From assembly GCA_020056715.1 (NCBI GenBank), contig JAGVHG010000016.1:1-38016 (forward strand): DNA of 38,016 nucleotides. Direction: 5' to 3'. Made by a program: the position numbers and the translations under genes. Below, in pieces: positions 33,170-38,016 of the stretch (its first letter is position 1; each line of letters begins with the position of its first letter). Source of the stretch: Phycisphaerae bacterium. Lineage in GTDB: Bacteria > Planctomycetota > Phycisphaerae > UBA1845. The notes beneath the pieces are model-generated. The model ran no database searches. It saw only the letters and a program-made list of their open reading frames with translations, and was not told where the DNA came from.

Positions 33170-35647
33170 CTATGAGATGGTCCGAACCAGCGCCTTGTGT
33201 ATGTCAATGGCAGAATCGTATTTGTACTTGTTCATGGCGTCGTGAACCGTAGTTACTTCGAGCTTCGGGGGAAGGTGGAGCTGGTTATGTTCGTGAAGCC
33301 ACTCGAGCGCTCGGAAAGATGCTTCCTCGAGCAAAAGGACGGCTAACCGTTGTTGAGCCGACGGATTCTCTCTCAGGCGGCGGTCGAAGGAGATGCGCAT
33401 TTCTTCCTTCGATCCACCATATCCGAAGAGTAGACGATTCAAGGGATCTCCAGCGTTTACCGTGATCTTGCCTGCGGCGAACATGCTTGGAGCAGCCGTT
33501 TCGCCAAGATCATCGTAGTCCACGTCCTTGAAGAAGCCACCTTCTTCAAGCTCGTCAAGGCGAATACTCGCATCTGCCGTCAACGGCTTCGGTCCGCCGA
33601 CTTTAACGCTTCCTACGACGTGCGCGCGCTGGTTCCATGCCGTGCCGGTCCAGGGAATCAGGACACGGAAGACGTTTTGTCCCCTGACTTGATGAGGCAC
33701 TGTACTAAGCTTGACGTCGACCTGCTCGGTCTGCGCTCCTTCGGGAGCGATTAGCGAAACGTTGCCGGTCCGTTTCGTGATTTGAACGCGCACATAATGG
33801 CCAGCCGAGACCACAGCCGGGTTTATAAAAAGCACTAAGTTGTTGCGTCGCCCTGGTCGACCATTGGCAATCTTCGGTCGGAACTCCAAGGTCTCAGGAA
33901 CCTCGATGATCGGTTCTGGCAAAACGTCGTCGATCTTGAGAGTAGCCTCCAACAGATCGCCGTCTTTGGCTTCGATCACTGCACCGATCTCACCGCGCTT
34001 ACCTATTTCGGGGCAGGAAACAGAGAACCTTATCGCAAAAAAGTTTTCATGCGCGCTCCATCGCGGACAGTCTCGCTTCTGAATTCGTTCGGTCTCCGGT
34101 TCAACCGAGAACCCTTCAGAAGCGGTGGCTACTATTTCCGCGCCACTCTTCACGGCATCGTCGCGTACAAGCAGAAGGACCGGCTTGGAACGTCCGGCAA
34201 TGAGCTTGGTGTGGCTTGGGAAAAACGTCGCAATTTCGGTCGGCGCGGGCGGTTTTTCGTCGGTTGTCCCGGTACCCTCGCCGACAAGCTCAGTAATCCT
34301 CTGGAAGTACTTGTTCAACTGTTTCAGGGCATCGTCGATTGTCTTCTTGATTTCCTTGGAGAATTCACCGTGTTGTTTCTCTTCAAGTAACTTTCGTTCC
34401 TTCTCATAGATCGGTCGAAGGTGCTCGAAAATGAATGCCAGCAATGCAGCAGCGAATTCGTGGTCGCGGTTGAAGCCATCTCGATCAGGTCGCAACGGAG
34501 AAGTTGGACTTTTTGCATTCAGATAGGATTCGAGAACCCTGCGCAAACCATTGACACGCACAATACCGTAGATACGCGAAAGAAAATCGGCCTTCTCGTA
34601 ATCACCTTCGCCGAAGGTAAGATCATAGACAGCATCGAGATCGTCGACGATGAGCATGCCGTTCTCTCGGCTATCTCGGACCGGGCTGGGACCACGCAGC
34701 CCACGCTCGGAATCGGAGCGGACCACCAAGAAGTCAATCTTGAGGGCGGCGAACGCCAGATCAAAATTGGAGGGATCAAAGTTACGAGAGAACGTCTCGA
34801 TGACTTGTCCGACGGGGAAGTCGTACTGGACACGATCCTCGATTGGTCGTGCGGCACGGTGTTGGCGTAGAACCAATTCCACGTTCGGATCGCTCGCAAT
34901 CAGGCGAAGCATATAGAAGTTGGCCAGGCGATATCCGATATCTGGTGCGTCGGGAATGTGACACCGTGTCCGGTCGAATATCACAAAGCGAACAGCCGTT
35001 CCCGATGTACTTGGTTGCAAGAACGTGTTCTCGAAGTGAGCCTTGGACGGTGTGTCATGCCAGGTTCGGTCGATGCTCCAAGAGTCGGCAGTCCACTCAC
35101 CACGGGCAATAGTAAGCTGGCGACCGTCAAAAGTTTGGACTACCGGCAGTTGATTATTGGGCAACTCTCCTAGGGCATAAGCTCGCATAACATCCGACAA
35201 GCCGCGACCGAAGAGGTTCCGACCGATCATCCCTTTTGCTATATCTGAGCGATCACCAGCGGGATCCTCGAGCGCTCGCTTAAGTTCATCGGCACTCATA
35301 CCCTCCGCTTGGTCTATGATGACCACTTCACCGACGGGACGGCCACTGGACCTTGCAGTAACAACTTCGACGACAATTCGGCGTTTCGGTTGTGCCCCGA
35401 GAAGTTTGGCCCGTAGTTCTGCGGTATCAAGTTGCGTTCCCTTTGCAGCCTTGAACATGAGCTCAACGAGACCACTTGGAAGTAGGTTCCCGTTAGCATC
35501 GGTTAGTCCAAACTTCTTCTTGGCGCTTGTGTCGCTATTGGTAACAGGTTCAGCGATCGTTTTGCAAAAGCTGCGCCCAAGTGCTTCGTTGGCCTGCCTC
35601 TTCTCTTCGCGCTTTGCGGTACGGGGACGAAATACATCATGCCCCAT
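33170..35647 (-). CDS. GHKL ATPase (HSP90/MutL/MORC-like), putative defence effector
   Basis: An 825-residue protein with an N-terminal GHKL ATPase domain: the N-box EPVTNSD (E33, N37, D39), motif II IDQAEGM (D112, G116) and motif III GRNLFGRGL (142-150). This fits MutL/MORC/HSP90-type clamps that close on ATP binding. The middle region (about 220-400) has S5-like transducer character; helical and beta-sandwich-like segments follow, and the C-terminus is unfamiliar. I see no nuclease motif. Prokaryotic MORC-like ATPases are known from restriction-modification-type loci, which fits the methyltransferase next door. It is the last gene of a three-gene operon, 4 bases after the preceding stop, with AAAGGAG before its ATG. 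Confidence 0.82.
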   Translation of the reverse strand: MGHDVFRPRTAKREEKRQANEALGRSFCKTIAEPVTNSDTSAKKKFGLTDANGNLLPSGLVELMFKAAKGTQLDTAELRAKLLGAQPKRRIVVEVVTARSSGRPVGEVVIIDQAEGMSADELKRALEDPAGDRSDIAKGMIGRNLFGRGLSDVMRAYALGELPNNQLPVVQTFDGRQLTIARGEWTADSWSIDRTWHDTPSKAHFENTFLQPSTSGTAVRFVIFDRTRCHIPDAPDIGYRLANFYMLRLIASDPNVELVLRQHRAARPIEDRVQYDFPVGQVIETFSRNFDPSNFDLAFAALKIDFLVVRSDSERGLRGPSPVRDSRENGMLIVDDLDAVYDLTFGEGDYEKADFLSRIYGIVRVNGLRRVLESYLNAKSPTSPLRPDRDGFNRDHEFAAALLAFIFEHLRPIYEKERKLLEEKQHGEFSKEIKKTIDDALKQLNKYFQRITELVGEGTGTTDEKPPAPTEIATFFPSHTKLIAGRSKPVLLLVRDDAVKSGAEIVATASEGFSVEPETERIQKRDCPRWSAHENFFAIRFSVSCPEIGKRGEIGAVIEAKDGDLLEATLKIDDVLPEPIIEVPETLEFRPKIANGRPGRRNNLVLFINPAVVSAGHYVRVQITKRTGNVSLIAPEGAQTEQVDVKLSTVPHQVRGQNVFRVLIPWTGTAWNQRAHVVGSVKVGGPKPLTADASIRLDELEEGGFFKDVDYDDLGETAAPSMFAAGKITVNAGDPLNRLLFGYGGSKEEMRISFDRRLRENPSAQQRLAVLLLEEASFRALEWLHEHNQLHLPPKLEVTTVHDAMNKYKYDSAIDIHKALVRTIS

Positions 35648-35651
35648 TGGG

Positions 35652-36386
35652 CTACTCCTTTCGGTGCGAGGGGTCAGGTCTTTCGAGGTAGACCCGGAAC
35701 TTGTCGCTTACTACATCAAGGAATTGGAGGAACTCCGGATCGCCCACGGCGTCTGCCGCATCGCGCAGCTCCTTAAATGCTTTCCGTATCTCAACCGGTG
35801 GCGTGTGGTCATAGAGACCTAGAAGACCGAGGAGGTGGACTACATCGGTCTCGTCGAACCGCCCTTCCTTAAAGCGCCGGAAAAGCAGCCGAGAACGGCG
35901 GTCTTCAACATCCTGAGCAGGATTGTAGCTGCGTCCTTTGTTTTTCGGCGCACGCGGATCGACTGCAATGGTTTCGATATTTGTGGGTTTGCCGTTAAGG
36001 GTCGGGAGTCCAATGGCTTTGATAACGCGAGCGACCTCTGCACGGCCTTTGTCGGTTAAATAAACTCCTTTGCGCGGGTTCGACGTCGCGAAGCCACGGT
36101 ACTTGGGGCGCATTTGCAGGAGGCTTCGGTTTGTTCGAAGACCGTCGGGAAGTTCAGGGAAACCCGCCATCCCAAAATCGGCAGGAAACAACCGGGCATT
36201 AAGAACACTTATGTTTTCGTAAGTGGTAGGTATACGCCACATGTCGAGCCAATGGACCGAATACGCGGTGAGATGGACTAGCGAGAACGCGGAAGTATCG
36301 TCGCGTGGCTTGGGGTCGACTTTAATGAGGTCACGTGGTTCATTAGGGTTTGTTGGCATGCTGGCTTCGATCCGATCAGTCGTCAT
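35652..36386 (-). CDS. defence-operon protein with possible winged-helix segment
   Basis: A protein of about 244 residues that I do not recognise. After a polar N-terminus comes SLVHLTAYSVHWLDMWRIPTT and a segment RGFATSNPRKGVYLTDKGRA followed by EVARV, which looks like the wing and last helix of a winged-helix DNA-binding domain. The C-terminal half is helical and charged (RRSRLLFRRFKEGRFDETDV and KAFKELRDAADAVGD). The start is uncertain: ATG 36386 overlaps the preceding gene by 11 bases, ATG 36359 lies after it. It is the middle gene of the operon ending in the GHKL ATPase and may bind DNA or adapt the ATPase to it; this is inference. Confidence 0.68.
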   Translation of the reverse strand: MTTDRIEASMPTNPNEPRDLIKVDPKPRDDTSAFSLVHLTAYSVHWLDMWRIPTTYENISVLNARLFPADFGMAGFPELPDGLRTNRSLLQMRPKYRGFATSNPRKGVYLTDKGRAEVARVIKAIGLPTLNGKPTNIETIAVDPRAPKNKGRSYNPAQDVEDRRSRLLFRRFKEGRFDETDVVHLLGLLGLYDHTPPVEIRKAFKELRDAADAVGDPEFLQFLDVVSDKFRVYLERPDPSHRKE

Positions 36387-36969
36387 GCTGCGAAACCGTC
36401 TGCCACGCACTTATTACCGCGTTCGGCAATTGCGACCCGAACTTGGCAGTATATCCGCGGCGACCGTGTTGCTTGACTAGCCCCACAGTTCGTAACCATG
36501 CCAGGGCGACGTAATTCTGGTAGCCGGGGAACTCAGATCCGTCGCCATCTTTGAGGGGAAAAAGTTGCTTGGCCGTAAAGACCTTTCCGTTGTTCGATCG
36601 ACGAGCGATCGCATTTGCCAGTGTATCGAGGACGCGTCGCGGCGTTTTGTGCTCGTACTCTTTGCGTTCTGTCTTAGACCAGCCGATTTTAACAAGATTA
36701 TCTCCCCGCCGAAAGAACTGAGGGTATTTGCCTTTAGTAGGTGTTCGGCTCTGTCGGTGTGCCGCAGGTTGGGGCGACCGTAAGACTCCCTTGGAACTGG
36801 GCGTTTCCGGCGATGTGTGTTCGGCAGTAAGTTCCGCGAGAACCTTCGCCCAGGCCATAATCCGTTCCGCCGTGTCATAATCCCCGCCTCCCGCGGCCAT
36901 GCCGACCAGTTCGCGGAGCTTACGTTCCGCGGAAGACAGCACTTCTTGGGCTTGTTTCGCAATAGCCAT
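36376..36969 (-). CDS. first gene of the defence-like operon, unknown protein
   Basis: A 197-residue protein without a family I can name. Residues 1-50 form an amphipathic, probably coiled-coil helix pair (QAQEVLSSAERKLRELVGMA and DTAERIMAWAKVLAEL). A polar linker follows, then a compact C-terminal domain: FRRGDNLVKIGWSKTERKEY, PRRVLDTLANAIARR, and ALAWLRTVGLVKQHGRRGYT, which resembles a winged-helix. The ATG at 36969 is 6 bases from a strong -10 box, with no ribosome-binding sequence, so the mRNA is predicted to be leaderless. A role as sensor or DNA-binding regulator of the operon is possible but unproven. Confidence 0.7.
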   Translation of the reverse strand: MAIAKQAQEVLSSAERKLRELVGMAAGGGDYDTAERIMAWAKVLAELTAEHTSPETPSSKGVLRSPQPAAHRQSRTPTKGKYPQFFRRGDNLVKIGWSKTERKEYEHKTPRRVLDTLANAIARRSNNGKVFTAKQLFPLKDGDGSEFPGYQNYVALAWLRTVGLVKQHGRRGYTAKFGSQLPNAVISAWQTVSQHDD

Positions 36970-36975
36970 ACTGGT

Positions 36976-37003
36976 ATAATACAACGAAAATATGGGCTGT
37001 CAA
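36976..37003 (-). promoter_or_regulatory. near-consensus sigma-70 promoter of the GHKL operon
   Basis: On the minus strand, TTGACA (perfect -35) is followed after 16 bases by TATTAT (5 of 6 in the -10). The start codon lies 6 bases beyond, so the transcript begins at or next to the ATG. This is the best promoter in the window and suggests steady expression of the operon. Confidence 0.75.
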
Positions 37004-37860
37004 GTCGTTACACAGAAAAATCTGTATTTAATTGCCGGGCGAACAAGGCGACCCTTACAGGGTCGGAATCGGGGTTGGGGTCGTGGTCCGGGGGTGGCGC
37101 TGCGTTTACCCCCGGCTATTTTCTTGGACCCTTACAGGGTCGAGGCGGGTGAGGGGTGGGGACCGTGTTCCAGGGAGTGAACTCCCTGGCAATCCCGGCG
37201 CGCCGGGATTCGCCATCCGGGCGAGAGGCGCGAAGGGTTGAAGGGTTAAAGAGTTCAAGGGCTGAAAGGGTGGGGAAGGGTAGGAGCGCGTTCCAGGGAC
37301 TGAAGTCGCCTGGCAACGGTCGCTCGCCCTCCGGGCGAAGCGGGGAAGAGTTCAAGGGTATGAAGGGTTTAAGGGTTCAAAGGTTGAAGGGTTTAAGGGA
37401 TTTGAAATACAAGATTTGAGATCTCAGAGGGGCTGGGGATGGCAAGGGATTGGGGTTGGAAGGTTGAAAAGTTTGAAAGGTGTGAAGGGGGCGGGGCGGC
37501 GAAAGGTAGGACCGGATTCCAGGGACTGAAGTCGCCTGGCAATCCCGGCGTGCCGGGATTCGCCCTCCGGGCGAGAGGCGCGGAGGGATGAAGGGTTCAA
37601 GGGTTGAAGGGTTGAAGGGATTTGAAATACAAGATTTGAGATCTCAGAGGGGCTGGGGATGGCAAGGGATCAGGTTCCAGGGACTGAAGTCGCCTGGCAA
37701 TCCCGGCGCAGGCGGATGCGCCCTACGGGCGCGAGGCGCGGAGGGATGAAGGGGCGGAAGAAACGTCGAAACGTCGAAACGTCGAAATGAGGCACGGGGG
37801 GACGGGGTGACGAGGGGGCGAAAGGGGGCGGTCAACGCCGACGGCGAAATGCGGTAGACT
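37004..37860. repeat. tandem hairpin and purine-rich repeat block
   Basis: About 850 bases of repeat. A GACCCT-TAC-AGGGTC hairpin occurs at 37050-37064 and 37127-37141. A compound unit (CCAGGGA..TGAA..CCTGG hairpin, then TCCCGGCGCGCCGGGATT hairpin, then CGCCCTCCGGGCG) occurs at 37170-37232, 37293-37345 (partial), 37519-37588 and 37677-37746. A 56-base segment is identical at 37395-37450 and 37615-37670. Between them run AAGGGTTGAAGGGTT-type purine-rich simple repeats. No gene is credible inside it. The unit hairpin also occurs at 15487-15510. Confidence 0.75.
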
Positions 37861-37867
37861 GATGGCC

Positions 37868-38016
37868 ATGCACCGGCGAATCCGATTTCGGGTCTCCCTG
37901 GCCCGTAAGATCAGCTTGTTGTTCGGCACGGCCGTGTTGTTGACCATCGCGGCGACGTTGCTCTTCCCGTGGTTGCACATGACGGCGTTGAATGAGCAAT
38001 CCCTGCTCTGGCAGGC
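37868..38016 (+). CDS. N-terminal fragment of a membrane signalling protein (runs off the window)
   Basis: The first 49 codons only. The sequence reads MHRRIRFRVSLARKISLLFG followed by a transmembrane helix (TAVLLTIAATLLFPWLHM) and TALNEQSLLWQA. A short basic N-terminus, one membrane helix and then an outward-facing sensor is the layout of histidine kinases, SpoIIE-type phosphatases and cyclases; the catalytic part is outside the window. TAGACT at 37855-37860 lies 7 bases before the ATG at 37868, again a leaderless arrangement; an in-frame ATG at 37862 overlaps it. Confidence 0.6.
   Translation, partial: MHRRIRFRVSLARKISLLFGTAVLLTIAATLLFPWLHMTALNEQSLLWQ

Noticed and set aside
32265-35647. 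A classical type II restriction-modification pair
   Set aside because: The methyltransferase fits, but none of the three operon proteins shows a PD-(D/E)XK, HNH, GIY-YIG or PLD nuclease motif that I can see.
37004-37860. Possible CRISPR array
   Set aside because: Repeat units are of unequal length and spacing, contain several hairpins each and lack unique spacers; no cas genes are present.

Overview
The window reads as a chromosomal segment of a high-GC planctomycete-like bacterium with an LPS-type outer membrane. The taxonomic call is inferred from: an RCC1-type secreted protein with an IPTL-CTERM sorting tail, a membrane Ser/Thr kinase with a large outer domain, an ECF sigma factor of the planctomycete style, lipoproteins with PKD and Cys-rich repeats, LpxB and LptD, and gaps packed with short palindromic repeats. 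No rRNA is present to confirm it.

Layout. 1-1 kb: a small membrane protein and a DUF433/DUF5615 toxin-antitoxin-like pair. 1-7 kb: yebC, a giant TPR lipoprotein, proC and a divergent DUF167 gene. 7-12 kb: a secretin/STN-like exported protein, then argF, pyrH, tsf and rpsB on the minus strand, forming the usual rpsB-tsf-pyrH translation cluster with argF appended. 12-15.4 kb: lpxB, the RCC1/IPTL-CTERM protein and a YgiT-type zinc-finger antitoxin beside what may be a broken partner. 15.5-19.5 kb: folK and a GNAT acetyltransferase (minus), then lepA (plus). lepA is followed by an MNT/HEPN toxin-antitoxin cassette whose HEPN gene carries an in-frame TAG, and then by a second, diverged copy of the last 53 lepA codons. 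19.5-24.1 kb: a small unknown gene, tRNA-Arg(TCG), a basic-tailed unknown protein and an LptD-like protein. 24.3-29.4 kb: ECF sigma factor, repeat-rich lipoprotein, Ser/Thr kinase. 29.4-32.2 kb: a highly structured gap with a candidate small RNA (about 29880-30024, with promoter and terminator), a secreted unknown protein and a repeat-filled gap.

32.2-37.0 kb is the most notable part: a compact, apparently lower-GC island. A beta-class DNA methyltransferase (plus strand) converges on a three-gene minus-strand operon encoding two uncharacterised proteins (one with a possible winged-helix segment) and an 825-residue GHKL-type (HSP90/MutL/MORC-like) ATPase. The operon is driven by a near-consensus promoter that places transcription start at the first codon. 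I cannot match this gene set to a named defence system; it is a candidate undescribed methylation-linked defence module. The island is followed by about 0.9 kb of tandem hairpin and purine-rich repeats, and then by the truncated start of a membrane-anchored signalling protein at the right edge.

Cross-cutting themes: several genes (the DUF167 gene, lepA, the sigma factor, the first gene of the defence-like operon, and possibly the last partial gene) have a TAtAaT-like -10 box only 6-8 bases before the start codon, suggesting leaderless mRNAs. Several gaps also share the same palindromic repeat families.
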